Source: Planctomycetota bacterium
Lineage (GTDB): Bacteria > Planctomycetota > SZUA-567 > H5-PLA8
Length of the DNA: 64,000 bases
NCBI GenBank assembly: GCA_015075375.1
Contig: JABTUM010000001.1
Location: 2,847,201-2,911,200, forward strand
Reading direction: 5' to 3'
Shown here: positions 25,588-34,284 of the stretch, piece by piece
Numbering within the stretch: the first letter of the stretch is position 1
How the letters are laid out: the number at the start of each line of letters is the position of its first letter
Made by a program: the position numbers and the translations under genes
Notes under the pieces: model-generated
The model's database searches: none
Seen by the model: only the letters and a program-made list of their open reading frames with translations
Told to the model about the DNA's origin: nothing

Positions 25588-27288
25588 GTGAATCTTCGCA
25601 TGTTCTGGGCGGCGGGTCTGGCGGTGATGGTGGGTGTAAGCGCGCCCGGTTCGGGAGCGCAGGAACGCCCGGTGGTTCCGACGCCGCGCCCCGGCCCGTC
25701 CCAAGCGGCGCTGAAGATGCCCAAGCCGCAGGAACTGAGCCAGTTGATGTCCGACTTCCAGGGCGACGATGTCGAGAAGCGCGAGGCGGCGGCGAAGAAG
25801 TTCATCGAGTACGGGGGCGGCGTTTTGAACCTCGCCCGCTCGCTGGAGAAGCACAAGAAGCCCGAGGTGGCGGCCAAGGCGGTGGAAGTCCGGCAGGCGA
25901 TCGAGAAGCGCGCGAAAGAACTCTTCGACGGCTTGCGCAAGCAGTACACGGAACTCTACCGCGGCGAACTGACCGAAGAGAAGCTCGCGGCGTTCGTGAA
26001 CGACCTCGACGAAGGCGCCGTTTACGTGGCCGAACCGATGCAGCGCCGCACGCTTTCGAGCCTGCTGAGCCGGGTGCGGCAGGATTTGATGCGCGTCCAG
26101 CGCGCGGCCGCGGGGCTGGTGCATACCGACAAGCAGCTCGCCACCGAACCGGTCCCGACGGGCGTGCGCCGCGCCGCGATTCAGCTCAACCGCGCGACGT
26201 ACCTGCAGGATCTGCGCCGCCACGCCGAAGGCCTGGCCGCGGTCCAGGAGGGGCTGACCGGTCCCGGCGAAGGCGGCCGGCTGAAGCCTCAGTTGCTCAA
26301 GACGCGCGCCGAACTGCTGCGCGACCTGGGCCAGTGGGACGACTACGTCGCGACCTGCAAACGCATCCTGACCGAATGCCCGCGCAGCCTCGAAGTCCGC
26401 CAGGCGTACGAGAACCTCAATTCGTACCACGAGATGAACCAGCAATACGATGCCCAACTCGAAACGCTGGCCGCCTATCTTAAGGCTTTCCCCCTCGACC
26501 AGGCGCCGCAGGATCTGGCGATCCAGACGCTGGACATCTACTGGGAGATCGATCAGCAGTATGCCGCGGGACTGAAGCTCGCCGACTTGCTCGCCGCCGA
26601 ACTGGATCCGAGCCGCCTCAGCCCTTCGGTGCTGCGCACGCAGGCGTTGGGTTACGAATACCTGCAACGCGATTACGCGAAGGCCGAAGCGGCGTACAAA
26701 CGGTTGCTGGAGGTTTACCCCGACTTGGTGCCGGAGCCGCTGATTACGGCGGCGGTGAAGCGCAACCAGGAGAAGGCGGCCGGCACATTCGCGAAGGCGC
26801 CCAAGCCCGAGGATTCCGGCCCCGCGGGAGCGATCGCCAAGTTTCTGGCCGCGATTCGCGCGCAGGACGCCGATGCGCTGAAGGCCGTGACGCCGAAGGA
26901 AGTGACCGAGCAGTGGGATTACCAACTCGACCAGTTGACCCCGGTGGTGCTCTTCAGCGACGTGCAGGTGCTGGAAGCCAAACCCACGGATGGCGGAAAG
27001 ATCACCGACGTGCTGGTGAACCACTTCAGCCCCGATCGCCTCGCGCCGACGAAGTTGAACGTCGAGGCGGTACAGGAAGACGGGGTCTGGAAGGTGGCGT
27101 GGCCGCCGCCGGGCGAAGACGCCGAAGACGGTGACGATATGGACGGCATGGAGGACGCGGAAGCGGATCCCGAAGATGCTCCGGCGCCGGCCAAGACGCC
27201 CGCTCCGCGCAATCCGAAGGTCGAGAAGAAGACCGGCGAGACCGGTTTCGTGTTGCCGCCGCAGATGCCGGAAGCGAAAGAAAAGTAG
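25588..27288 (+). CDS. Secreted TPR-repeat protein with acidic C-terminus
   Basis: 566 residues. GTG start preceded by AAGGGGAGAAGG. A signal peptide (WAAGLAVMVGVSAPGSGA) is followed by a Pro-rich stretch and helices. TPR-like pairs cover about 190-400, for example ATYLQDLRRHAEGLAAVQEG, LLRDLGQWDDYVATCKRIL and YEYLQRDYAKAEAAYKRLL. Residues about 415-510 look like an NTF2/DUF-like fold ending in VQEDGVWKVAWPP. The tail is Asp/Glu-rich, then Pro/Lys. Probably a periplasmic protein-binding scaffold. No catalytic motif. Stands alone, convergent with the oxidoreductase gene. Confidence 0.72.
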   Translation: MNLRMFWAAGLAVMVGVSAPGSGAQERPVVPTPRPGPSQAALKMPKPQELSQLMSDFQGDDVEKREAAAKKFIEYGGGVLNLARSLEKHKKPEVAAKAVEVRQAIEKRAKELFDGLRKQYTELYRGELTEEKLAAFVNDLDEGAVYVAEPMQRRTLSSLLSRVRQDLMRVQRAAAGLVHTDKQLATEPVPTGVRRAAIQLNRATYLQDLRRHAEGLAAVQEGLTGPGEGGRLKPQLLKTRAELLRDLGQWDDYVATCKRILTECPRSLEVRQAYENLNSYHEMNQQYDAQLETLAAYLKAFPLDQAPQDLAIQTLDIYWEIDQQYAAGLKLADLLAAELDPSRLSPSVLRTQALGYEYLQRDYAKAEAAYKRLLEVYPDLVPEPLITAAVKRNQEKAAGTFAKAPKPEDSGPAGAIAKFLAAIRAQDADALKAVTPKEVTEQWDYQLDQLTPVVLFSDVQVLEAKPTDGGKITDVLVNHFSPDRLAPTKLNVEAVQEDGVWKVAWPPPGEDAEDGDDMDGMEDAEADPEDAPAPAKTPAPRNPKVEKKTGETGFVLPPQMPEAKEK

Positions 27289-27333
27289 CCGCTCGGCTGC
27301 AACGGTCCATCTTAATTAGGTGAGAGCGCTTCT

Positions 27334-28695
27334 TTACGCCGAGAGTACCTTCGCAGTGCGGTCGCGGCGTTCGGTCGAACCGGCGGGCGAACCCCCCGCA
27401 GGGACGTCGACCAGCCAGACGCCCTGTTCGATCAGCTTCTGCTTCACTTCTTTTCCGTCGAGCTGAATGGGGTTGAGTCCGCGTTCGGCGCAGAGGGCCG
27501 CGGCGGTTCCGCAGGCTTGGCCGAGCGTGCAGGCGGGCGGCATCACGCGCATGCTGCTGTGCACGGCGTGGTCCACGCTGATGGGCCGGCCGCCGACGAG
27601 GAGGTTCGAGCAGCCCTGCGGGACGATGCAGCCGTAGGGAATTTCGTACCATTCGCCCTGCGGCAGGTGCGTGATCTCGGTGCCCGTGCCGGACGGGTTG
27701 TGGATATCGATGGGGTAGGTGACGCGGCAGACGCTGTCGGGAAACTTGGCGCAGCGTTCGTAGTCGGCGCGGGTGAGGTAGGCGTGGCCCTTCACGCGGC
27801 GCGTTTCGCGCACGCCGATCTGGGTGCCCATGCTGTGCAGGCGCGCGTTCTCGAATCCGGAAATCTCTTCGCGCAGGAACTTGATGAACTGGGCGATCTG
27901 GCGGCGGCCCTCGATTTCGGCTTCGCTGAAGCTGAGCGTATCGGTGCCCTTGGCGCCGACGATGCGGGTGGTGTTGAAGTGGATGCGGTCTTCCTCGACG
28001 GTCTTGAAGTAGAGCACGTTCTCGCGCGGGCACTGGATGCGGCCTTCGGCTCTGGCGCGGTCGTACTTCTCCTGGATGATCTTGCGGTCGGGCATGCGGG
28101 CGATCTCGACGTTGGCGAGGTCGAAGTTGCTGGTCATGGGCTGCACGGCGCCGTCTTCGGCGCGGCCGAATTCGAAGGGGCAGCCCGCGCGCGCAGCCAG
28201 ATCCGCGTCGCCGCTGGTATCGACGTAGACCTTGGCGCGGTGCGCGCCCAGTCCGCTCTTGCCCAGCGCCAGGACGCAATCGATCTTGTCGCCGTTCATG
28301 AGCGGCCGGTCGAGCATGGCGTGGTAGAGGATCTTCGCGCCGGCTTCGAGGCAGAGCTGTTCGGCGGCGAGCTTGGCCGTTTCGGGGCAGAAGGCGCGCG
28401 CGGGGAGCTTCATGCCGCCCAAGGCTTCGATACGGCGGCACCATTCCATGAAGACCCCGCTGTCGAGGGGCTTGCCGTCGAGGTGGTTGGGCATCCAGGG
28501 ATTGACGTGCCCAGCGGTGGCCATGCCGCCGAGGAAGCCGTAGCGTTCGATGAGCAGGGTCTTGGCGCCGCTGCGCGCGGCGGCGACCGCCGCCCCCACG
28601 CCGCCGGGCCCGCCGCCCATGACGATCACGTCGACGTCGTGAAGGACGGGGATTTCGGCCTGTGCGGGTCGCGTCACGGTGCGGGGGCTGCTCAT
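27334..28695 (-). CDS. FAD-dependent oxidoreductase (FAD_oxidored family)
   Basis: 453 residues. VIVMGGGPGGVGAAVAAARSG near the N-terminus is the FAD-binding Rossmann motif, and the following ERYGFLGGMATAGHVNPW is typical of the PF12831 group that is abundant in PVC bacteria near glycosidases and sugar isomerases. Near the C-terminus LLVGGRPISVDHAVHSSMRV binds the flavin. It has no signal peptide after the chosen start, so it is cytoplasmic. AAGGAG sits eight bases before the ATG at 28695. The substrate is likely a sugar or polyol, but this is inference. Confidence 0.82.
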   Translation of the reverse strand: MSSPRTVTRPAQAEIPVLHDVDVIVMGGGPGGVGAAVAAARSGAKTLLIERYGFLGGMATAGHVNPWMPNHLDGKPLDSGVFMEWCRRIEALGGMKLPARAFCPETAKLAAEQLCLEAGAKILYHAMLDRPLMNGDKIDCVLALGKSGLGAHRAKVYVDTSGDADLAARAGCPFEFGRAEDGAVQPMTSNFDLANVEIARMPDRKIIQEKYDRARAEGRIQCPRENVLYFKTVEEDRIHFNTTRIVGAKGTDTLSFSEAEIEGRRQIAQFIKFLREEISGFENARLHSMGTQIGVRETRRVKGHAYLTRADYERCAKFPDSVCRVTYPIDIHNPSGTGTEITHLPQGEWYEIPYGCIVPQGCSNLLVGGRPISVDHAVHSSMRVMPPACTLGQACGTAAALCAERGLNPIQLDGKEVKQKLIEQGVWLVDVPAGGSPAGSTERRDRTAKVLSA

Positions 28696-29034
28696 CGAGG
28701 ACTCCTTGAATATGGTTCGCGAATGGTGTGGCCCCATCCTGCGGGGGATTGGTAAGCATACGCCACGGGGGCATTGAGGGATATGGACCCATGCGCCGAA
28801 GTTTCAGCAGTTTTGCGCTGGGGGGGATGCCGGCAAGGATGGAGGAGGAGGGGCGAAGGGTTCACCCCCCTAAAGGAGGGTGCTAGCAACGTCTTGAAGC
28901 CCGCTGCGGCGGGCTGAGATCACTGGCCGGGAACCGAGTACGCATTCATGAGCTTCAACTTCGCCTTTCCCGCTTTCAGCCCCCGCCGGTTTCGCCGAAC
29001 GGGTAGAATATAAAGACGGCTCGGCGGAGGCGGC
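28696..29034. other. 339-base divergent intergenic region
   Basis: No convincing coding sequence. It contains a seven-base hairpin AGCCCGC/GCGGGCT (28898-28915) without a T run, a G/C-rich patch with repeated GGAGG, and TAGAAT at 29004 as a possible -10 element of the phosphatase gene with GGAGG before its ATG. Nothing else is recognisable. Confidence 0.4.
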
Positions 29035-29709
29035 ATGGCTCAGACGTTGGTGGTCGGCGACATCCACGGGTGTGCGGACGAGTTCGAGGCGCTGCTCGAG
29101 CGGGCGGCGCTGGCGTCCGGTGACCGTGTGATTGCCGTCGGCGATCTCTTCGCCCGCGGCCCGCGCCCCGAACGAGTTCTCGAACTGTTCCAGCGGCCGA
29201 CCTACGAATTCACCATGGGGAACCACGACCGCCCCATCCTGGACGCGCTCCGCGAAGGCGGCCGGACGAAAGATCTCAGTTCCGCGCAGGCGCAGGCGTT
29301 GGAACGGATGCGCAGCCAATCGGATCGCCTTCTCGATTTGCTCGAAGGCGCGCCGTATGCGATCCACGGCGCGACGGCCGTCGGCACGCGCTCGTGGGTG
29401 GTCGTGCACGCGGGGATTCATCCCAAACGCGGGGTGGCCGGTACCAAACCCAGGGAGTTCCTGCAGATCCGGCAGGTGGAGGACATGCCTGGCGAACCGT
29501 ATTGGTGGGACGTGTACGCCGGTCCGGAGCTGGTGCTCTTTGGGCACACGCCGCGTGAAGACGTGATCCAGGCGTTCAAGCAGGGCCGCCGTGTCGCGCT
29601 GGGGCTCGATACCGGCTGCGTCTACGGCGGGGATCTGACCGGCTATTTGCCCGATTCCGACCGCTTCGTGACGGTCAAAGCGCGCAAGGCGTACTTTCGC
29701 AAGGGCTGA
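29035..29709 (+). CDS. Calcineurin-like metallophosphoesterase (PrpA/ApaH-like)
   Basis: 224 residues. VVGDIHG (residues 6-12), VGDLFARGP and MGNHD are the three metal-binding motifs of PPP-type phosphatases, and ILFGHTP-like LFGHTPRE is the last His motif. The size and arrangement fit bacterial PrpA-type serine/threonine phosphatases or ApaH-like Ap4A hydrolases. It could reverse the Ser/Thr kinase at 59.9 kb, but there is no direct evidence. GGCGGAGG precedes the ATG. The next gene starts 60 bases downstream. Confidence 0.85.
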   Translation: MAQTLVVGDIHGCADEFEALLERAALASGDRVIAVGDLFARGPRPERVLELFQRPTYEFTMGNHDRPILDALREGGRTKDLSSAQAQALERMRSQSDRLLDLLEGAPYAIHGATAVGTRSWVVVHAGIHPKRGVAGTKPREFLQIRQVEDMPGEPYWWDVYAGPELVLFGHTPREDVIQAFKQGRRVALGLDTGCVYGGDLTGYLPDSDRFVTVKARKAYFRKG

Positions 29710-29769
29710 GTTGCGGATGCAGCGTGCCCGAATTCCTTTATGCTGCCGCTTTGGCCGCGAGGAACTCCA

Positions 29770-30594
29770 ATGAGCCTGACGTGTTTTACCAAACTCCTGA
29801 AGCCGTGGCCGGTGGAGCAGTTGGTCGCCTTCGCGAAGGAGACGGGGCTGGCCGGCTACGATCTGACCGTCCGCGACGGGTACGCCGTAACGCCCGAACG
29901 CGCAGGGAGCGATCTGGTTCCGTACGTGAAGCGGTTGAAAGACGCGGGGCTGATCGTGCCGCTGGTGACCTTTGGGAGCCGCGCGTACAAGTTCGACGAG
30001 CCGATCGTCGAGCGCGCCTGGGCGGCGTGCGCTGAAGCCGGCGTGCCGGCGATCAAGCTGGGCTATTGGACGTGGTCGCCGCAGGGGCCGCACTACTGGG
30101 ACCAGGTGAAGACGATCAGGAATGAGCTGGCCGGATACGCGAAGCTGGCCACACGCTTCGGCGTCCAGGCGCTCTTTCATAACCACTCGGACCCTTATTA
30201 CGGTCTGAACGCTTCGGCACTGATGCACCTGATTCAGGACCTGGATCCGGCTCACGTGGGTGCGTACGTCGATCCGGCGCACCTGGCGCTGGATGGCGAA
30301 CCGCTGGGCATGGCGATCGATATCCTGCGCGGGCGGATCGCGATGGTGGCGGTGAAGAATAGCTTTTATCAACGCGAGCAGAAAGACGGCCGCGTGCGTT
30401 GGAGCCGGGGAATGTGCGGCCTGCATGAAGGGCTGGTCGATTGGCCGGAGGCGGTCAAGTTGTTCCGCGCGGCCGGGTATGCGGGGCCGTTTAACCTGCA
30501 CGCTGAATACGACGATCGGCACGAAGTCGAACAGGTAGTCGAGGCGTTGCGGGTAGACATCAACTTGATGCGCCGAGCGACGGGAGAGGTATAG
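29770..30594 (+). CDS. Sugar phosphate isomerase/epimerase (second TIM-barrel copy)
   Basis: 274 residues of the xylose-isomerase-like TIM-barrel family. LAGYDLTVRDG lies at strand two, LFHNHSDPYYG and GAYVDPAHLALDG carry the likely metal ligands (His, Asp, His), and PFNLHAEYDD ends the barrel. It is not a close copy of the 9.4-kb protein. The start is the ATG after GAGGAA. Likely cytoplasmic sugar or inositol metabolism; often found near FAD oxidoreductases in related genomes, and one lies 1.1 kb upstream. Confidence 0.84.
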   Translation: MSLTCFTKLLKPWPVEQLVAFAKETGLAGYDLTVRDGYAVTPERAGSDLVPYVKRLKDAGLIVPLVTFGSRAYKFDEPIVERAWAACAEAGVPAIKLGYWTWSPQGPHYWDQVKTIRNELAGYAKLATRFGVQALFHNHSDPYYGLNASALMHLIQDLDPAHVGAYVDPAHLALDGEPLGMAIDILRGRIAMVAVKNSFYQREQKDGRVRWSRGMCGLHEGLVDWPEAVKLFRAAGYAGPFNLHAEYDDRHEVEQVVEALRVDINLMRRATGEV

Positions 30595-30726
30595 ACCACT
30601 CGCCGGAGCAAGAAACTGCGCTTGGTGCATTTTTTAGGGGTAAGGTGAAGCTCGGCGAGCGTCTCCAATAAGAAGGTAGGGGTTGGGAACAGAAAAAGTA
30701 CAAATGCATCGAACAAAAGGGAGCCC

Positions 30727-30755
30727 TGGAACGGCTAATAGGCGAGTGGTATACT
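30727..30755 (+). promoter_or_regulatory. Putative promoter of the thioredoxin-like gene
   Basis: TGGAAC (30727-30732), 17-base spacer, TATACT (30750-30755). The -10 is good, the -35 poor. It lies 33 bases before the ATG at 30788, which has GGGGAGGAAA as ribosome binding site. Confidence 0.4.
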
Positions 30756-30787
30756 GCGCGGCCTGACGCCTCGGGGGGAGGAAATCA

Positions 30788-31492
30788 ATGTTGAATCGAT
30801 CGATGACGGCGGTGTGCGTGCTGGCAGCGCTTTTCGGCATGGGTCAGGCTTGGGCGCTGGGTGGCGCGGTGGGCACCGGGGCGCAAGGCAGCGGCGGGAG
30901 TCGCGCCAATTTCAAGCCGGGCAGCGACAAGACCTTTTCCTGGAAGCGGCTGACGTTCACGGATGCGCGCAAGCTCGAAAAGCCGATCTGCCTGTACATC
31001 TACGACAGCACGATGAAGCAGCGCAACAACACGGCGATGCAGATCGAAACGGATCTGCTTCCCGACCCGGTGGTTAAGGAAGCGCTCAAAGATTTCACGA
31101 TGGTGATGACGACGACGACATCGCAGGGCTGGCCGGAGCTATTCACGCAGCTCGCGGACAAGGGTGCGATGATCGCGGTGATGACGTGCGACGGGAAGAC
31201 GTTCGTGAATTACTTCAACAAGGATCGTAAGGCGGATCCCCAGGTATTTGCGATGGCGGCGCAGCAGGCGGTCGCGCAGAACGGCCGCGCGGTGGCCATC
31301 GCGAAAGCCGACGCGGAGAGGGACAAGGCGGCCGCCGATGCGGCGGCCAAGCAGGAGCAGGTCGCGCAGGGCCCGGAAGAACCCAAGCCGCCTAAATTGA
31401 TACCGGGGCTGGGCGGGCCTAACGAGAAAAAGACCGAAGAGGCTCGCAAGCCACCCGAGAAGAAGACCGGGGTGGTAGAGGAAGAAGAGTAG
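30788..31492 (+). CDS. Secreted thioredoxin-fold-like protein with charged tail
   Basis: 234 residues. A signal peptide (TAVCVLAALFGMGQAWA) is followed by a Gly-rich linker. Residues 50-160 resemble a thioredoxin-like fold (ARKLEKPICLYIYDSTMKQR, VKEALKDFTMVMTTTTSQGW), but the CxxC redox pair is absent, so it is not an ordinary oxidoreductase. The C-terminal 70 residues are Ala/Lys/Glu/Pro-rich and end in a Glu run. A strong terminator follows. Role unknown; possibly a binding protein of the periplasm. Confidence 0.65.
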   Translation: MLNRSMTAVCVLAALFGMGQAWALGGAVGTGAQGSGGSRANFKPGSDKTFSWKRLTFTDARKLEKPICLYIYDSTMKQRNNTAMQIETDLLPDPVVKEALKDFTMVMTTTTSQGWPELFTQLADKGAMIAVMTCDGKTFVNYFNKDRKADPQVFAMAAQQAVAQNGRAVAIAKADAERDKAAADAAAKQEQVAQGPEEPKPPKLIPGLGGPNEKKTEEARKPPEKKTGVVEEEE

Positions 31493-31524
31493 CCGTAAGC
31501 CTCCTTTCAACTCGCTGTTTCAAG

Positions 31525-31557
31525 CGTCCCGGACCTTGGTGTCCGGGACGTTTTGTT
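31525..31557 (+). terminator. Intrinsic terminator of the thioredoxin-like gene
   Basis: CGTCCCGGAC (31525-31534), CTTGGT loop, GTCCGGGACG (31541-31550), then TTTTGTTT. A perfect 10-bp stem with T run, 32 bases after the stop codon. Confidence 0.9.
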
Positions 31558-31750
31558 TCCGGCCTGCCGGACCGGGGCGTTTCTATCTGCTCGGCGATTG
31601 CGAAATATTGCCCGTCGTGCTCTACTGAGCTTCGTTTAAGCTTTGGTTTGAGTGCGTTGTATTCGATCGAGCACGCACGCGCGACCCCGGCACCAGGGAC
31701 GGCATCCGACCGGATCGGTCGTACGCGGCGCCGGGAGCCTCACGCGCCCC

Positions 31751-33418
31751 ATGTCGCAGTGGCTTAACAAATTCAGCCGCAAGCTGCCTGAGGGGCTGCG
31801 CAAGTATTTCGGTGGACCCACCGAAGACGAACGGCTGGCCGCGTTGCTGCCGGAACAGGACCCGCGGATCGTTCTGATCCCGCTGGGCGAAGGCGATTGG
31901 CTGTGCCCTTACTGCGCGGCGCGGCTGCTGTTGCCGGATTGGGACGGCGACGCGCGGAAAATCATCCAACAGCCCGAAGTACGCGCGCACATGAAAACGT
32001 GCTCGCTGGCCTCGCGCGAGGCCGAGCCCAAAATGCGGCCGTGGGACGAGCTGCGGCGCACGATCGTGATCATGCGCATGCAGAAGATGGACGTGTACAA
32101 GGTCTGCAATGCCGACGGCCAGTGGTTGTGCCCGTATTGCCTGGACGTGACCGACGCGCTGCTGAAGAACTGGGACGACACACCTGCTCCGTTCGATTGG
32201 TTCCTGCCGCAAGCCTTGAAGCACCTGGACCAATGCGCGACGTACAACCGCGCGCCGCTTTCGCCGCATCGGATCGAGGTCGTGCGCGGGGCGTTGGGGC
32301 AAAAGGACATCCGGGCGGGGTTGCGCTCGCGCGTGGCGGTGGACCCGATTTTCCGGGTCTGCGACGACCACGGGAACTGGATCGATCCGTTCAGCGAGCG
32401 GGCCATCGACGAGATCAATCTGGTCCGCGTGCCGTGGGGGCCGGCGATTCAGGACGCCATCGTCGAATACCTGCTCAGCCCCGAATGCCCGGGCGCGAAG
32501 GTCAATTGGGAGACCCGCAAGACGGTTGAGAGCCTGCACCGCGCGGCGGGGCGCATTTCGGCGGAACGTTCGACGCAGCACATCAAGGAACGCACGGCGA
32601 CGCAGGAGCTGGAACTGGACATCCTGCGCCACCAGGTGATCGATTTGAACGTGACGGCCGGGCAGGTGGAAGAGATTCAGCGCGACCTGGAAGGCGCGCG
32701 TGAGGCGCAGCGGCAGATGCTGCCCAAATCGCCGCCGACGATTCCCGGCTACGAGATCGCCTGGAAGTACGATCCGTGCGCGGTGCTGGGCGGGGATTTT
32801 TTCTCCTTCTACGAGATCGGCGGCGGACGCTGGGGTTTCCTGATCGCCGACGTCTCCGGACACGGCGTCGAAGCGGCGATGATTATGTCGATGGCGATGA
32901 AGAGTTTTTCGCTGCGCGCGACGGGACAGCCATCGCCGGCCGAGGTGCTCAAGGCGGTCAACCGCGACGTATCGCAGGATATGGCGCAGGGGAAGTTCAT
33001 CACCGCGTGCTACCTGGTTCTCGAACCGGAGTCGGGGCAGCTCAGCTACGCCCGCGCCGGGCACAATCCGGTGCTGCTGACCGATCTCGAAAAGGGCACC
33101 ATCCGTTCGCTCGAAGGCAAAGGCATCCCGCTGAACGTGGGTCGGCCGGAGATCTTCGACCGCCAGATCCAGGAAGAAACGCTGGTGATGCCGCCGGGCA
33201 CCATGCTGCTTTTTTATACCGACGGGATTCCCGAAGCCGCCAACCCGCAGAAGGAACAGTTCGGGAACCGCCGGTTGAGCCAGACGCTGATCCAGGCCGT
33301 CGGCGAGAGCACCGGCGGGACGCTCGAACTGCTCATGCAGGCCGTCAAGCAGCACGTCGGGAGCGCGCCGATGGAAGACGATCTGACGTTGCTGGGCGTG
33401 ACGCGGCAGGCGCTCTAG
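31751..33418 (+). CDS. RsbU/SpoIIE-type PP2C phosphatase with tandem N-terminal zinc-finger-like repeats
   Basis: 555 residues. Residues 52-84 hold Cys52, Cys55, His80, Cys84 (C-x2-C-x24-H-x3-C), and 127-162 repeat this with Cys127, Cys130, His158, Cys162. A third copy near 215-270 keeps VCDDHGNWIDP but has lost the ligands. A coiled coil follows (about 280-310), ending in LEGAREAQRQMLPKSPP, the usual linker of RsbU proteins. The phosphatase domain has GGDFF, DVSGHG, FYTDGIPEA and EDDLTLL for two metal ions. It probably dephosphorylates an anti-anti-sigma factor in the cytoplasm, with the zinc region as sensor. No RsbW/RsbV gene is adjacent. A frame open further upstream has no ribosome binding site. 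Confidence 0.88.
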   Translation: MSQWLNKFSRKLPEGLRKYFGGPTEDERLAALLPEQDPRIVLIPLGEGDWLCPYCAARLLLPDWDGDARKIIQQPEVRAHMKTCSLASREAEPKMRPWDELRRTIVIMRMQKMDVYKVCNADGQWLCPYCLDVTDALLKNWDDTPAPFDWFLPQALKHLDQCATYNRAPLSPHRIEVVRGALGQKDIRAGLRSRVAVDPIFRVCDDHGNWIDPFSERAIDEINLVRVPWGPAIQDAIVEYLLSPECPGAKVNWETRKTVESLHRAAGRISAERSTQHIKERTATQELELDILRHQVIDLNVTAGQVEEIQRDLEGAREAQRQMLPKSPPTIPGYEIAWKYDPCAVLGGDFFSFYEIGGGRWGFLIADVSGHGVEAAMIMSMAMKSFSLRATGQPSPAEVLKAVNRDVSQDMAQGKFITACYLVLEPESGQLSYARAGHNPVLLTDLEKGTIRSLEGKGIPLNVGRPEIFDRQIQEETLVMPPGTMLLFYTDGIPEAANPQKEQFGNRRLSQTLIQAVGESTGGTLELLMQAVKQHVGSAPMEDDLTLLGVTRQAL

Positions 33419-33503
33419 GCGGTCGTTTCTCCTCCACCCATAATCCTGCGGCTTGCGGCCTTTGCGTGCAGAACGCGGCGCATGAGGCTAGACTTCTCGC
33501 ACC

Positions 33504-34244
33504 ATGACTTCGCCTGCATCAGCTCCGGCCGGTCCGCTGCTCGCTTTGGAAACCTCCGGGCGGACGGTGGGCGCGGCGCTCTGGCATGCCGGCGGATTGA
33601 TCGCGGCGCGCGGCGACGATACGGGTGCGCGGCACGGCGCGGCGCTGGTTCCGTTGATGCGCGCGCTGCTCGACGGGGCGAAGCTTCAGCCGCCGGACTT
33701 GGGCGCGGTGGCCGTTTCGCTGGGGCCGGGATCGTGGACGGGCTTGCGCATCGGGCTGGCGGCGGCGAAGGCGCTGGCGTGGGGCGCGGGGAAGCCGCTG
33801 GTGGGCGTGCCGAGTCTGGAAGCGCTGGCGTGGGCGGCGTTTCGGCAATCGGGCGCGGCGCGGGTGATGTCGCTGCGGCATGCGTATTCGGAAGGCATGT
33901 ACGCGGCGCTTTTCGAAGTGACTTCCGCCGGTCCCAGACGGTTGCTGGAGGAGCGCGTGACGCGGCCGGCGGAGTGGGCCGAGGCGGTGGCGGCGCAGGG
34001 CGGGGAGCCGCCGCACGTTTGCGGGGATGCGGCGTGCTTCACGGCGCTGGATGCCGCGGGCGTGGGCGCGGGGTGGCCGGTGCTGAGCAGGCTGGCCGAA
34101 GTGCCGCCCGCGGTGCTGGCCGAACGCGCTTGGGCGCTGGCGACGGCCGGGACGTGCTGGCGCACTCCGGCCGAGATTCACGCCGCGGCTCCGTTGTATT
34201 TGCGCGCCAGCGATCCCGAGCTGCGGCTGCAGCGCGGGCCCTGA
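33504..34244 (+). CDS. tsaB: tRNA threonylcarbamoyladenosine biosynthesis protein TsaB
   Basis: 246 residues. [16 protein letters not shown] at the N-terminus and [20 protein letters not shown] are the hallmark segments of TsaB, the inactive partner of TsaD in making the t6A base at tRNA position 37. The C-terminal part is shortened as in most TsaB. The ATG has no ribosome binding site; a TAGACT hexamer at 33489-33494 lies just nine bases before, so the message may be leaderless. It precedes murJ by 40 bases. Confidence 0.92.
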   Translation: MTSPASAPAGPLLALETSGRTVGAALWHAGGLIAARGDDTGARHGAALVPLMRALLDGAKLQPPDLGAVAVSLGPGSWTGLRIGLAAAKALAWGAGKPLVGVPSLEALAWAAFRQSGAARVMSLRHAYSEGMYAALFEVTSAGPRRLLEERVTRPAEWAEAVAAQGGEPPHVCGDAACFTALDAAGVGAGWPVLSRLAEVPPAVLAERAWALATAGTCWRTPAEIHAAAPLYLRASDPELRLQRGP

Positions 34245-34284
34245 CCTTCTCTTACTGCGCGTTTGAAAGCGGACGGAAACCCCC

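Noticed and set aside
28898..28915. Hairpin as terminator
   Set aside because: Seven-base stem with no T run, and it does not follow a gene end on either strand at a suitable distance.
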